NCBI GenBank assembly: GCA_039028895.1
Contig: JBCCHF010000033.1
Coordinates: 10,770 to 74,769, forward strand
Direction: 5' to 3'
DNA: 64,000 nucleotides
From: JAHDCJ01 sp039028895
GTDB lineage: Bacteria; Bacteroidota; Bacteroidia; Chitinophagales; Saprospiraceae
Position 1 is the stretch's first letter, and every line of letters begins with the position of its first letter. This document shows positions 8,744 through 17,232 of the stretch, piece after piece. The position numbers and the translations under genes were made by a program. Under the pieces are notes generated by a model. The model was not told the DNA's origin. It saw nothing but the letters and a program-made list of their open reading frames with translations, and made no database searches.

Positions 8744-9223
8744 TTATTTTGCAAATAGCTGCTTTAACAGGCTCCAAAGGAGCTTTTTCTTTTCGACATC
8801 CTCCTTGATTATGCCTAAGGAATCTACAAATATTAAATCAACTGTGTTCCATTTCACTAACTGGTAGGATTTGATTTCAAGCCTCATCCCCAAATCATCC
8901 GGCGTCGGCCCAAAGACAATAAGTCGCTTAAGTTTTAAACTTTTCGGCAATTTATTGAACTTAAATCGCGTTTCTGGTTTTATATTAATATGTGTTGTAT
9001 TACTTCCCAATTCCAAACCAACTGATTGGCAAATCTTGGTAAGTAATCCAACCAGTGAATCCCACTCCTCTCCCACGTTATTGGGAATATCTGTCATTAT
9101 CAGAGTACCAGAAAAGTCATCATGTGGCTTAATTTCCTGATAGTCAAATTCTGACTCAGGAATGGCATATAAATCAAAATCCACAAAGGCTGAATTTAGA
9201 ATATTATTTTTAGATTCGTCCAT
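8744..9223 (-). CDS. Conserved hypothetical protein, possibly DNA polymerase III psi-like
   Basis: A 159-residue soluble protein with no signal peptide, TM helix or obvious catalytic motif. The second half reads like an alpha/beta domain: a hydrophobic strand LKRLIVFGPTP, a segment LEIKSYQLVKWNTVDLIFVDSL, then a C-terminal amphipathic helix K-K-x-L-W-x-x-L-K-x-x-F. This order of a 'vLvlG' strand, a 'v..ds...i' strand, and a terminal LW-containing helix recalls HolD (DNA pol III psi), but the similarity is weak and I infer it only from pattern. It is the first gene of the operon with rdgB and the sigma factor. Its start is 96 bases from the divergent ilvE start. Confidence 0.6.
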   Translation of the reverse strand: MDESKNNILNSAFVDFDLYAIPESEFDYQEIKPHDDFSGTLIMTDIPNNVGEEWDSLVGLLTKICQSVGLELGSNTTHINIKPETRFKFNKLPKSLKLKRLIVFGPTPDDLGMRLEIKSYQLVKWNTVDLIFVDSLGIIKEDVEKKKLLWSLLKQLFAK

Positions 9224-9291
9224 TTTGAAAAATTAACTTTTGAATTATTGCACAAAAGGCTAGCCTCTTAGAATAAATGAATAAATTTATT

Positions 9292-9299
9292 TAATTTTG
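9292..9299 (+). promoter_or_regulatory. -7 promoter box for ilvE
   Basis: TAATTTTG matches the Bacteroidota -7 consensus TAnnTTTG exactly. It lies 20 bases before the ATG at 9320, giving a short leader. It also argues against a GTG at 9299 as the start of ilvE, because that codon falls on the promoter box itself. Confidence 0.6.
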
Positions 9300-9319
9300 T
9301 GGAAAATAATAAAAGAATT

Positions 9320-10396
9320 ATGGAACAAACAATCCGAATTTCCCCAGTACTAAACTCTCGCGTTTCTGAAGTCGATTTTGATAACATCCCATTTGGTCGT
9401 GAATTTACTGACCATATGTTTGTATCAGATTACAGAGACGGAAAGTGGGGAGACTTCAGGATTGAACCATATGGCAATATCAGCATCAGTCCTGCTAATA
9501 TGGCACTACACTACGGTCAGGCCATTTTTGAAGGCATGAAAGCTTCAATTAATGAAGAAGGAGTTCCGCTTTTGTTTCGTCCAGAAAAGCATGCTGGAAG
9601 ATTAAATAAATCAGCCGTGAGATTAGGCATGCCAGAATTCCCTGAAGATGTTTTTGTAAAGGCACTTCATGAATTGCTGAAACTGGATTCCGCATGGATT
9701 CCCACCTCAGAAGGCAGTGCTTTATATATCAGGCCATTTATGTTTGCTACTGATGAACACATTGGTGTAAGGCCTTCTTTCTCTTACAAGATGATGATCC
9801 TTGCACTTCCAGTTGGACCTTATTATCCAAAACCGGTTCGTATTTTGGTAGCCCAAAAATATGTAAGAGCCGTCAAAGGTGGCGTAGGATTTGTAAAAGC
9901 TGCTGGAAATTATGCGGCTACATTGATGCCAATGAAGATTGCGAAATCCATGGGTTTTGATCAGATACTTTGGATGTCTTCAGACTTCAAATATGTTGAA
10001 GAAGCTGGTACGATGAATGTGTTCTTCCAGATTGGTGATAAAATAGTAACTCCTTCAACTGAAGATGGTACCATCCTCGAAGGCATTACTCGTGATTCAT
10101 TTATCCAGATTCTTCGTGGGAAAGGTATTGAGGTTGAAACCAGGAAGGTAACCATTGAAGAACTTATCGAAGCACATAATTCAGGCATACTCAAGGATGT
10201 CTTCGGAGCTGGAACTGCTGCAGTTGTGGCAACTGTTTCCGAAATTAAATACCGCGACATCTTGATGACCCTCCCCGATCCCTCAAATCGTCCTATTTCC
10301 CAAATGCTGAAAAAAGAATTAAACGGGATTAGGAACGGTTCAATAGCTGATAAATTTGATTGGGTCCAGCCAGTGATGCTTGAAAAAGTAGTCTAA
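9320..10396 (+). CDS. ilvE: Branched-chain amino acid aminotransferase
   Basis: A 358-residue fold-type IV PLP aminotransferase that interconverts Leu, Ile and Val with their 2-oxo acids, the last step of biosynthesis and first of catabolism. The PLP lysine is in GFVKAAGNYAA (Lys193). Also visible are LHYGQAIFEGMKA, RPEKHAGRLNKSAVRLGMP and the cofactor-phosphate segment FGAGTAAVV. Length fits the longer BCAT-II class. The start is placed at the ATG at 9320 (MEQTIRISP); a GTG at 9299 in frame overlaps the promoter. The gene converges on the sphingosine-phosphate-lyase-like gene, 10 bases apart. Confidence 0.95.
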   Translation: MEQTIRISPVLNSRVSEVDFDNIPFGREFTDHMFVSDYRDGKWGDFRIEPYGNISISPANMALHYGQAIFEGMKASINEEGVPLLFRPEKHAGRLNKSAVRLGMPEFPEDVFVKALHELLKLDSAWIPTSEGSALYIRPFMFATDEHIGVRPSFSYKMMILALPVGPYYPKPVRILVAQKYVRAVKGGVGFVKAAGNYAATLMPMKIAKSMGFDQILWMSSDFKYVEEAGTMNVFFQIGDKIVTPSTEDGTILEGITRDSFIQILRGKGIEVETRKVTIEELIEAHNSGILKDVFGAGTAAVVATVSEIKYRDILMTLPDPSNRPISQMLKKELNGIRNGSIADKFDWVQPVMLEKVV

Positions 10397-10406
10397 GAGG
10401 CCGGAT

Positions 10407-11765
10407 TTACTTTAAATCAGGGATTTTTCCGTCGGCATACATGGATTCCATAAATTGCCTGACATTTTTCTTAACCATTTTGCGTAGAGGCATTTTTGCC
10501 ATTAAGCCATAAACGGGAGCGGTCCCCTCTTTAGCCGCTTCAGGATGTTGGCGCAGAAACTCAACTGAATTCCTGACATCTTCAAGGTATTGCTTGATTG
10601 CTTTCAGATTTTGGGGTACCACAGTAAGATGAATACTGCTTGGCCGCTGTTGTCTTTCTACGGTCCACCCCTTTTGCTCCATTTGATCCGCGAGGGCATA
10701 AATGTTAATAGCTTTTGTCGATGAACGATAAGCCATCACACTCATACAAGGGTCGCCAAGTACTTCTAATTCCGGAATGTCATTAATCCCTTCAATTAAT
10801 TTTTCAGCTGCCAATTTCAATTGTTTGGCCATATCTACATAACCTTCCTTTCCCATGTAATGCATCGACATCCAAGCTGCTGCGATAGGAATACCTGGCC
10901 TGGACCCTAAAAGTGTAGGTGAAGCATAAATGCCACCAGGCCATTCTGTTGCCACAAAAAACTGATGTTTCAGGTAATCCATATTTCTATAGGAAAGTAC
11001 CGATGCGCCTTTTATACTATAGCCATATTTATGCACATCTGCTGAAATAGATGTCACGCCAGGTACTCTAAAATCCCATTTGGGCAGATTGTACCCCGCA
11101 GACTCAATCCATGGCAGGAAAAAACCACCCATACATGCATCAACGTGAAAGGGGATTTTTTTGCGCTGGGCAATTAATCCTATATCTTCAATAGGATCCA
11201 TCACGCCCTGAGGATATTGCGGAGCTGAAGCAACAATAAGGATCGTCCTACGGCTAATAGCCTTTTCCATGCGCTTAATATTGACCGTAAAATCATCATT
11301 CAGGGGTACCTTTACCAGTTTTACGCCAAAGTAATGAGCTGCTTTGTCAAAACCCACATGCGCGGATTCAGGTAAAACCACTTCCGGCTTTCTAAGCCAG
11401 GGCTTAAGTTTTTTTGATCGCTCACGGGCAGCATAAACCGCCAGTAATAAACTTTCAGTTCCACATGATGTCATAGTGCCAACGGCACCCTTATCGCCAT
11501 TCAACATATTGATTGTCATTCTGACAACCTCATCTTCAAGTTTTCTTAGGCTCTTAAACGCCAGTGGATTGAGGTAGTTTTCCGAAAAAAACAGGTGAGC
11601 TGCTTTTTCCATTGCATGCGTATGGTCGCGATCTATATGGTAAACAAGGCTCCATGCCTGTCCTTCTTCCCATTTGACATCTGATGTCTTAGCCTCTTTG
11701 AGTTGCTTGATTAAAGTATCTGGCTGAATACCTTTTTCCGGAATGGACTTCATATCTATATTCAA
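10407..11765 (-). CDS. Sphingosine-1-phosphate lyase-like PLP-dependent enzyme
   Basis: A 452-residue group II PLP decarboxylase-family protein. The PLP lysine is Lys246 in SADVHKYGYS, followed by KGASVLSYRN; upstream are TSCGTESLLLAVYAARE (cofactor-phosphate binding), PESAHVGFDKAAHYFGVKL and VDACMGGFFLPW (the PLP-ring Asp). The HVDACMGGF and HKYGYSxKGxS combination is that of the sphingosine-1-phosphate lyase branch rather than glutamate decarboxylase. That enzyme cleaves phosphorylated sphingoid bases to phosphoethanolamine and a long-chain aldehyde. It lacks the N-terminal TM anchor of eukaryotic enzymes. It is third in an operon with UMF1 and an aldehyde dehydrogenase, spacing 12 bases. 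A decarboxylase on an amino acid is the alternative. Confidence 0.82.
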   Translation of the reverse strand: MNIDMKSIPEKGIQPDTLIKQLKEAKTSDVKWEEGQAWSLVYHIDRDHTHAMEKAAHLFFSENYLNPLAFKSLRKLEDEVVRMTINMLNGDKGAVGTMTSCGTESLLLAVYAARERSKKLKPWLRKPEVVLPESAHVGFDKAAHYFGVKLVKVPLNDDFTVNIKRMEKAISRRTILIVASAPQYPQGVMDPIEDIGLIAQRKKIPFHVDACMGGFFLPWIESAGYNLPKWDFRVPGVTSISADVHKYGYSIKGASVLSYRNMDYLKHQFFVATEWPGGIYASPTLLGSRPGIPIAAAWMSMHYMGKEGYVDMAKQLKLAAEKLIEGINDIPELEVLGDPCMSVMAYRSSTKAINIYALADQMEQKGWTVERQQRPSSIHLTVVPQNLKAIKQYLEDVRNSVEFLRQHPEAAKEGTAPVYGLMAKMPLRKMVKKNVRQFMESMYADGKIPDLK

Positions 11766-11777
11766 ATTAAAAAACGA

Positions 11778-13088
11778 TTAAACCACATCTTGTTTAGAGT
11801 TTTCCCTGCTTAAACTTTTCATTCTCAACATTAATATAAGGCCTATTAAAAAGAACAGCCCCAGCATAATTATTGAGTTCCTCATACTGCCGGTCAGATT
11901 ATCCAGGTACCCGAAAAGCACTAACCCTATCATCATTGCAGTTTTTTCACAAACATCGTAAAAGCCAAAGAAACCTGCATTATTTTCAGTCTTCGGGATG
12001 ATCTTAGAATAAGTGGATCTTGAGAGTGTTTGGATACCGCCCATGACCATGCCAATAAAAATCGCAGCAATGTAGAAATGAAACGGAATTTGGATAAAAT
12101 AACTCCCCGCACAAATAAAAACCCAAACTGTAATTGCAATTAAAATGGCATTAATATTACCTATTCTGCCCGAAATCCTTGCAAAGCCGATTGCCCCCAT
12201 CATGCCAATATATTCCAGGATCAAAACAGTGACGATTAATTGTTCGGTGCCAATTCCAGCAATTTCTTTTTCAGCAAAAGAAGGCGCCATAAACATTACA
12301 GTTTGCACCCCCATGATATAGAAGAAAAAGCTGAAAAGAAATATTTTTAAAACACTGATTCTTTTTATTTTACGCCACACCTTTTGAAGTTCCTGATAAC
12401 CGTGAAATACGGGGTGGTTCCGCTGTTTCTTTTCGTGGTAAATACTATCAGGCAATTTCCGGAAGGTAAACTGGGCAAAAATAAACCACCATATACCCGT
12501 GGTTACAAATGCGATCCTAGGCAGCAACGTGCCATCTTCAATCCCCAAACTCTTTTGATTGAGAATAAAAACGAGATTCAGGATAAGTAGTGTTGAAGCA
12601 CCAATGTACCCAAATGCATAGCCTTTCGCGGAAACCTTATCCTGCATGTCATCATCGGCAATAGCTGGCAGATACCCGTTATAGTAAACGATGGAACCTG
12701 AGTAGCCAATGGTGGCTAACATTAAACATGAAAGTCCGAATACCAAGTTAGTACCATCAAAGAAAAAAAGCGCCGAACAAGCTGCTGCCCCGGTATAACA
12801 GAAGAACTTCATGAAAGATTTATGGTTCCCTGCATAATCAGCCACTGAAGATAACAAAGGCGATATAAGTGCAACGATGCCAAATGAAATTCCAAGCGTA
12901 ATCGAGTAAATGGCAGTATTCTCAATTTGCATTCCGAAAAGGAACACCTTTGACGACCCTCCGCTGCTAGTTACTTCATTATAATAGGCAGGAAAGATCG
13001 CTGCTGCAATGACAAGGGCGTAAACTGAATTTGCCCAATCGTACATTGCCCATGCATTGATGGTTTTGGGATCATTCTTCTTCAGCAC
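11778..13088 (-). CDS. UMF1/Atg22-type MFS transporter
   Basis: A 436-residue protein with about 12 TM helices. The N-terminal NAWAMYDWANSVYALVIAAAIFPAYY is the hallmark of the UMF1 family (bacterial relatives of yeast Atg22, which effluxes amino acids from the vacuole). The start is a GTG at 13088, preceded by an AAGAAGG-like stretch and 12 bases after the aldehyde dehydrogenase stop. The next gene starts 12 bases after its stop, so the three are one operon. The substrate is not known. Given the neighbours, a sphingolipid breakdown product (phosphoethanolamine, ethanolamine) or lipid is a possibility, purely by inference. Confidence 0.9.
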   Translation of the reverse strand: MLKKNDPKTINAWAMYDWANSVYALVIAAAIFPAYYNEVTSSGGSSKVFLFGMQIENTAIYSITLGISFGIVALISPLLSSVADYAGNHKSFMKFFCYTGAAACSALFFFDGTNLVFGLSCLMLATIGYSGSIVYYNGYLPAIADDDMQDKVSAKGYAFGYIGASTLLILNLVFILNQKSLGIEDGTLLPRIAFVTTGIWWFIFAQFTFRKLPDSIYHEKKQRNHPVFHGYQELQKVWRKIKRISVLKIFLFSFFFYIMGVQTVMFMAPSFAEKEIAGIGTEQLIVTVLILEYIGMMGAIGFARISGRIGNINAILIAITVWVFICAGSYFIQIPFHFYIAAIFIGMVMGGIQTLSRSTYSKIIPKTENNAGFFGFYDVCEKTAMMIGLVLFGYLDNLTGSMRNSIIMLGLFFLIGLILMLRMKSLSRENSKQDVV

Positions 13089-13100
13089 TAACCTTCTTTT

Positions 13101-14516
13101 CTAACGGTTGGTGTACTTCAAAAGCGTTCTCAGCATCTTTGATGCCTTGGCAGTGTATGGCGTATACCTGATGGGCATGTCCAATAAGAAAGACTTATGC
13201 ATGATCGACTTTTTGTGGGAAAATGTATCGAAAGAACTCTGTCCATGGTAAGCTCCAATGCCACTATCGCCTACTCCACCAAATGGTAGATGTGGCGTAC
13301 CGATATGCATTAAAGTATCATTAACACAGACACCTCCGGAAGAGGTTTCTCCAATAACCTTATCAATAGTACCCTGGTTTTTTGAGAATACATATAAAGC
13401 AAGTGGCTTGGGATGTTTATTGATATAAGTAATTACTTCTTCAATATTTTCATATGTCATGACTGGTAAGACTGGTCCGAAAATCTCTTCCTGCATGACC
13501 GGGTCGTCATCATTGACACCTTCCATTATAGTGGGTTCGATATAACGATCATAGGCATCAACTTTGCCACCAACTACGATCTTGTCTTTGTCCATGAGTG
13601 CTGAAATGCGTTTGAAATGTTTCTCGCTGATAATTCGGCCATATTCATCACTTTTTGAAGGGTCTTCACTGTACATGGCTTTGATTTGCTTACGCATTTC
13701 TTCGATAAGCTTATCCTTAATGTCATTGTGTACCAATAAATAATCAGGGGCTATGCAAGTTTGACCAGCATTTACCAATTTGCCCCATACTATCCGTTTT
13801 GCGGTATATTCAAGATGTGTTTTATTGTCTACAATACACGGACTTTTGCCTCCCAGTTCCAAAGTTACCGGAGTAAGATGTTTTGCGGCTGATTGGTAAA
13901 CGAGTTTGCCAACTACAGTACTTCCGGTGTAGAAGATATAATCGAATTTTTCATCCAAAAGTGCCTTTGACTCTGGTATCCCCCCTTCAACCACAGCAAT
14001 ATATTTGGGGTCAAAATGTTCATTGAACATTTGTGCGATAACAGCAGAAGTATTTGGTGAAATTTCAGATGGCTTGATGACAGCCGTATTTCCGGCAGCC
14101 ATGGCACCAATTAACGGACCTACAGACAACTGAAACGGATAATTCCAGGGTGCAATTATCAGTGTAACCCCATAAGGATCAGACTTTATATAAGATTTGG
14201 CTTTTGCATGGAACAAAGGCGTGGGTACCCTTTTTGGTTTTGTCCATTTCCTGATATGCCTTAAAGTCTCGTCTAATTCATTAAGGATAAAGCCTACTTC
14301 CAGAAGATAACCTGATGTATGGTCTCGATTAAGATCTTGCTTGAGCGCTTCAAGGATTTGATGTTCATACTGCTCTATGGCCGATTTCAGCTTCTTCAGT
14401 TGGGCAATTCTGAATTCCACGTTTAATGTCGCACCTGTTTGAAAATAGGCACGTTGGTCAGCTACGATTTCCGGAACTGGGAACGTCCTGGTTTTATTTG
14501 ATGCTACTGTTTCCAT
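13101..14516 (-). CDS. NAD(P)-dependent aldehyde dehydrogenase, fatty-aldehyde (class 3) type
   Basis: A 471-residue ALDH that oxidises an aldehyde to the acid. The nucleophile is Cys254 in NAGQTCIAPDYLLV; the general base is in VTLELGGKSPCIV; IIAPWNYPFQL and GNTAVIKPSE bind the cofactor; EEIFGPVLPV is conserved. The short N-terminus, PWNYPFQLSVGPLIGA, and the C-terminal FDTFSHKKSIMHK put it in the ALDH3/fatty aldehyde dehydrogenase group, which acts on long-chain and aromatic aldehydes. It heads the operon with the UMF1 transporter and the sphingosine-phosphate-lyase-like enzyme, whose predicted product is a long-chain aldehyde. Confidence 0.93.
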   Translation of the reverse strand: METVASNKTRTFPVPEIVADQRAYFQTGATLNVEFRIAQLKKLKSAIEQYEHQILEALKQDLNRDHTSGYLLEVGFILNELDETLRHIRKWTKPKRVPTPLFHAKAKSYIKSDPYGVTLIIAPWNYPFQLSVGPLIGAMAAGNTAVIKPSEISPNTSAVIAQMFNEHFDPKYIAVVEGGIPESKALLDEKFDYIFYTGSTVVGKLVYQSAAKHLTPVTLELGGKSPCIVDNKTHLEYTAKRIVWGKLVNAGQTCIAPDYLLVHNDIKDKLIEEMRKQIKAMYSEDPSKSDEYGRIISEKHFKRISALMDKDKIVVGGKVDAYDRYIEPTIMEGVNDDDPVMQEEIFGPVLPVMTYENIEEVITYINKHPKPLALYVFSKNQGTIDKVIGETSSGGVCVNDTLMHIGTPHLPFGGVGDSGIGAYHGQSSFDTFSHKKSIMHKSFLLDMPIRYTPYTAKASKMLRTLLKYTNR

Positions 14517-14582
14517 ATCTAAAATGGTTATTGGTAATTAGTGCCTTTAAGATACGAAAAGCCGGGAAATGCACTTGAGATA

Positions 14583-15431
14583 TCAGAATCCGTAATCAGG
14601 ATTATCTTTAGAAAAGGTTTGGTCGTTAAATTCTGGGTTTAACAAAACCTCAGAATATTCATAACGCTCGAAAATGCCTTTTTCATCGTGCATAATTTGG
14701 ACGATCGGCAACATTGAAGATTTATCAACATAGAGTTCAGTCTTTTTCGCATATGAAGTTGGCAATAAAAGAGTAGTGCCTTTCTTCACCCTGCCATATC
14801 CTGAAATTCCATTTTTCTCTTTGATCAAATATTCACTGATTTGCATCCTATTCGCCAGGTTGTATAGGGTTTCATCTTGGGTGAGCGCATAAGGCTGATA
14901 ACCAAAATCGGCATCATTCAAAACGATCTTGTAGCAAGATTTGCCATTATGATCCACATCTCCGCCATATTGAAAATATTCGTCGAAGGGAATGTCTCCG
15001 GATTCAACCACTTCATTAATCATATTCCCTAACATCTCAAATCCCATACTGAGAATTGTATGGTGTTTGTTTTTCCTCATTTGCGCATTGAACGGGCTGA
15101 AACTTACATTGAAAAATGGGAAGCCGTTAGGATTAACAAGAGCTTTTGAACTTTTTGAAGGAGTGTATAATATTTCAGCACCTTTGTTAGGATACCAGGA
15201 ATAGATATAAATTTTTTGTGGCTCAACCTGTAATTTAACTGACACCTTTGATTGGACGAACTTTCCATTTATCCTTTCCTCCATTTCCATAGTAAATGAC
15301 AGGGTGTTGGTATTCGCAATGGCGGTCGTCATTTCATTTACAATAGACCGTGCGTCTTTTCCTTTTGGGAAGGTGTTTGCTGACAGAAAAATGATTACAG
15401 CAGAAATAAAAATTAATCGTACTACACTCAT
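14583..15431 (-). CDS. Exported DUF1571-like protein with a LysM-like insert
   Basis: A 282-residue protein with a signal peptide (residues 1-22). Residues 25-180 and 228-282 resemble LolA-like/DUF1571 proteins that sit in the periplasm or outer membrane: an ERINGKFVQSKVSVKLQ strand pair, a GAEILYTP segment and a terminal strand with D-x-Q-T-F-S-x-D-N-P-D-Y. Between them, at about 181-224, is a segment that reads as LysM (DETLYNLANRMQISEYLIKE, then GYGRVKKGTTLLLP), a peptidoglycan- or chitin-binding module. That would tie the protein to the cell wall. The family assignment is moderate. A perfect hairpin terminator lies between it and the gene upstream. Confidence 0.7.
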   Translation of the reverse strand: MSVVRLIFISAVIIFLSANTFPKGKDARSIVNEMTTAIANTNTLSFTMEMEERINGKFVQSKVSVKLQVEPQKIYIYSWYPNKGAEILYTPSKSSKALVNPNGFPFFNVSFSPFNAQMRKNKHHTILSMGFEMLGNMINEVVESGDIPFDEYFQYGGDVDHNGKSCYKIVLNDADFGYQPYALTQDETLYNLANRMQISEYLIKEKNGISGYGRVKKGTTLLLPTSYAKKTELYVDKSSMLPIVQIMHDEKGIFERYEYSEVLLNPEFNDQTFSKDNPDYGF

Positions 15432-15438
15432 AACACAA

Positions 15439-15473
15439 AAATAGGGAATAAAGGATGCCTTTATTCCCTATTT
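15439..15473 (-). terminator. Hairpin terminator
   Basis: A perfect 16-base stem (15439-15454 with 15458-15473) and a 3-base loop. On the minus strand it is followed by TTTTG. It lies 18 bases past the stop of the 159-residue gene and just before the DUF1571-like gene, so it separates the two transcripts. Confidence 0.85.
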
Positions 15474-15490
15474 GTACACAAATTATACCA

Positions 15491-15970
15491 TTATCCTCTT
15501 GTTAACATATTGTGAATCGCTTGCGCGAAGTGCTGATCGAGTTTTTGGCTTTCTCTATCGTAATCTGTTTCAATCTGCTGAATGATATTTGCAGGCACTC
15601 TGCTAATATCGAGTCCGTATTGACTGGCAATGCGTTGAACGTCATCTGACACCTGGTTTTGACGGTGGTCATTCAGTTTTTGTTTGATTTGGTCAAAAAT
15701 TGACACATCAGCCGTTGGTGTATTAGGATCGTTCTGATTCTGTTTTTTTGCAGCATCAATCTGATTGCGGATGAGATCAAGAATGTTTATTGGCTTTTTA
15801 CCTTTTTCGATTCTACGGTTGTCGACATTTTGATCTATCTGGTTGAGTTTCCCTTTCAAGAGATCAAATACCGATGGATCAGCGGTGGTTACATTAGGAT
15901 TTTGCTGGTTATTGCTTTTTACTTCGTCGAGGGTTTTAAGAATTACATTCAGAATGTTTTGATTCGGCAT
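15491..15970 (-). CDS. Hypothetical protein with an internal 40-residue duplication
   Basis: A 159-residue, highly polar, Asn/Gln/Asp-rich soluble protein without a signal peptide. Residues 5-44 and 62-101 align without gaps and are identical at 20 of 40 positions; the shared pattern is NIL-x2-I, K-x2-NQ-x2-PN, TAD-x-S-x-FD-x2-K-x-KLN. The last 50 residues form a predicted helix (QHFAQAIHNML). I recognise no family. It has its own terminator and a short AT-rich upstream region, so it looks monocistronic. Its ATG at 15970 is preceded by the T9SS protein's terminator region. Confidence 0.65.
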   Translation of the reverse strand: MPNQNILNVILKTLDEVKSNNQQNPNVTTADPSVFDLLKGKLNQIDQNVDNRRIEKGKKPINILDLIRNQIDAAKKQNQNDPNTPTADVSIFDQIKQKLNDHRQNQVSDDVQRIASQYGLDISRVPANIIQQIETDYDRESQKLDQHFAQAIHNMLTRG

Positions 15971-16051
15971 TGTATTGTTTGATTTTGTAATTAGAATATC
16001 TTTTCATTCGATCGTTAGACGTTATAGATTCATTTTGTCACACGAAATGGC

Positions 16052-16083
16052 AAAAAAAAAGAGCCCGAAAAATCGGACTCTTT
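16052..16083 (-). terminator. Hairpin terminator of the T9SS cargo gene
   Basis: A stem AAAGAGCCCGA (16058-16068) with TCGGACTCTTT (16073-16083), one wobble pair and a 4-base loop. On the minus strand it ends in nine T residues (16052-16060), an intrinsic terminator 25 bases after the stop at 16108. Confidence 0.9.
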
Positions 16084-16107
16084 AGTTTTATATTACTTCT
16101 TCAGTAA

Positions 16108-16992
16108 TTATTTCTCAATCATCATTCTGCGGGTGATAACACCATCAGCATTTCCGAAAGAGTACATATAAATGCCGCTGCTTAGGGAGCCAGCGTCAAA
16201 TTGTACGGTGTTTTCTCCAACAAGTGCTTCAAGCTTCTCAGCGTGAACCAAACCACCTACAAGATTATAAACTTTAAAATCATAGGTTTCAGAAACTGTT
16301 GAATTAAAAGTAATCTTAGTAATTGAAGAGAATGGATTTGGAACGTTCTGAGATACCGACAGCTGTTGTGAGATAATATCTTCAACCCCTGTTGATGGAT
16401 CAACACGGATTACATACCTTCCTGGAAAGGCCTCACCATCTGGGTAATCTAAAGCTACAGGAACATCCATTCCGAATAATGAAGCAACGCCTTCAATAGA
16501 AAAGGTTACATCATAATCAGTCTGTTCGGTTACTGTTGGTAACATACCAGAAACTGTGGCACATTCATAAGTCAAATCACCAGGCTCTGGAGGATTAACT
16601 GTAAACACGCAGCCAGGCTGGCTACAGCTCACATTATCAGCTAAGGTCCATCCTAATGCGTCAAAACCCGTAACGTCTAATACTTCAAGGCTCACTAAAG
16701 GAACTGTGAGTGGCACACCAATAAATGGCTCAGCATCCAATGAATCAGGAATAACGGCAGTAAAATCAAAAGAGAAAAACTGACCACTCTGGCCAATAGT
16801 ACTGATTCCTAAAGTAGGATCTGAGAAAATAGGCATTGGTGGATCCATAAGCTCTGAAGTGTCAGGGCCAGGAAAAATACCAAATCCTATAAAGCTTTGA
16901 TCAGGCACACATCCCCCTCCGGATTGGGCAACAGCTGCCGGACCGGAAACGATCATTGCAAAAAGGAAAACGAGTAGAGTAACTTTCTTCAT
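16108..16992 (-). CDS. Secreted protein with type A T9SS sorting domain
   Basis: A 294-residue protein with a clear signal peptide (MKKVTLLVFLF to AVAQ at 22-23). The middle (about 25-205) is a beta-rich region with Cys pairs and no known catalytic motif. The C-terminal 80 residues are a T9SS type A sorting domain: LSVSQNVPNPFSSITKITF, then VYNLVGGLVHAEKLE, then LSSGIYMYSF and the basic end RRMMIEK. It would be exported across the outer membrane and released or attached. Function of the mature part is unknown. Confidence 0.9.
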   Translation of the reverse strand: MKKVTLLVFLFAMIVSGPAAVAQSGGGCVPDQSFIGFGIFPGPDTSELMDPPMPIFSDPTLGISTIGQSGQFFSFDFTAVIPDSLDAEPFIGVPLTVPLVSLEVLDVTGFDALGWTLADNVSCSQPGCVFTVNPPEPGDLTYECATVSGMLPTVTEQTDYDVTFSIEGVASLFGMDVPVALDYPDGEAFPGRYVIRVDPSTGVEDIISQQLSVSQNVPNPFSSITKITFNSTVSETYDFKVYNLVGGLVHAEKLEALVGENTVQFDAGSLSSGIYMYSFGNADGVITRRMMIEK

Positions 16993-17232
16993 AAGTTAGT
17001 TTTTTAAGTACGGGAATTAAATTAAAAACCATTGGGGGGGTAAAACGTCACAATATATAGAAATATACGACTTTCGTCAAAAATATTAATTCAAATTTTA
17101 GAGGACATTTTACACTAAACTTAGTTACCCTTGGGTCTTATTTCGTAACCAAAAGGCAATAACCAAAATAAGTGTAACTTAGCGGCGCATTTTTTTAATG
17201 TTGCCGTAACCTGGTAACCAAATAATCAATCC

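Noticed and set aside
9299..9319. GTG start of ilvE seven codons upstream
   Set aside because: It lies on the TAATTTTG promoter box, so the transcript probably begins after it.
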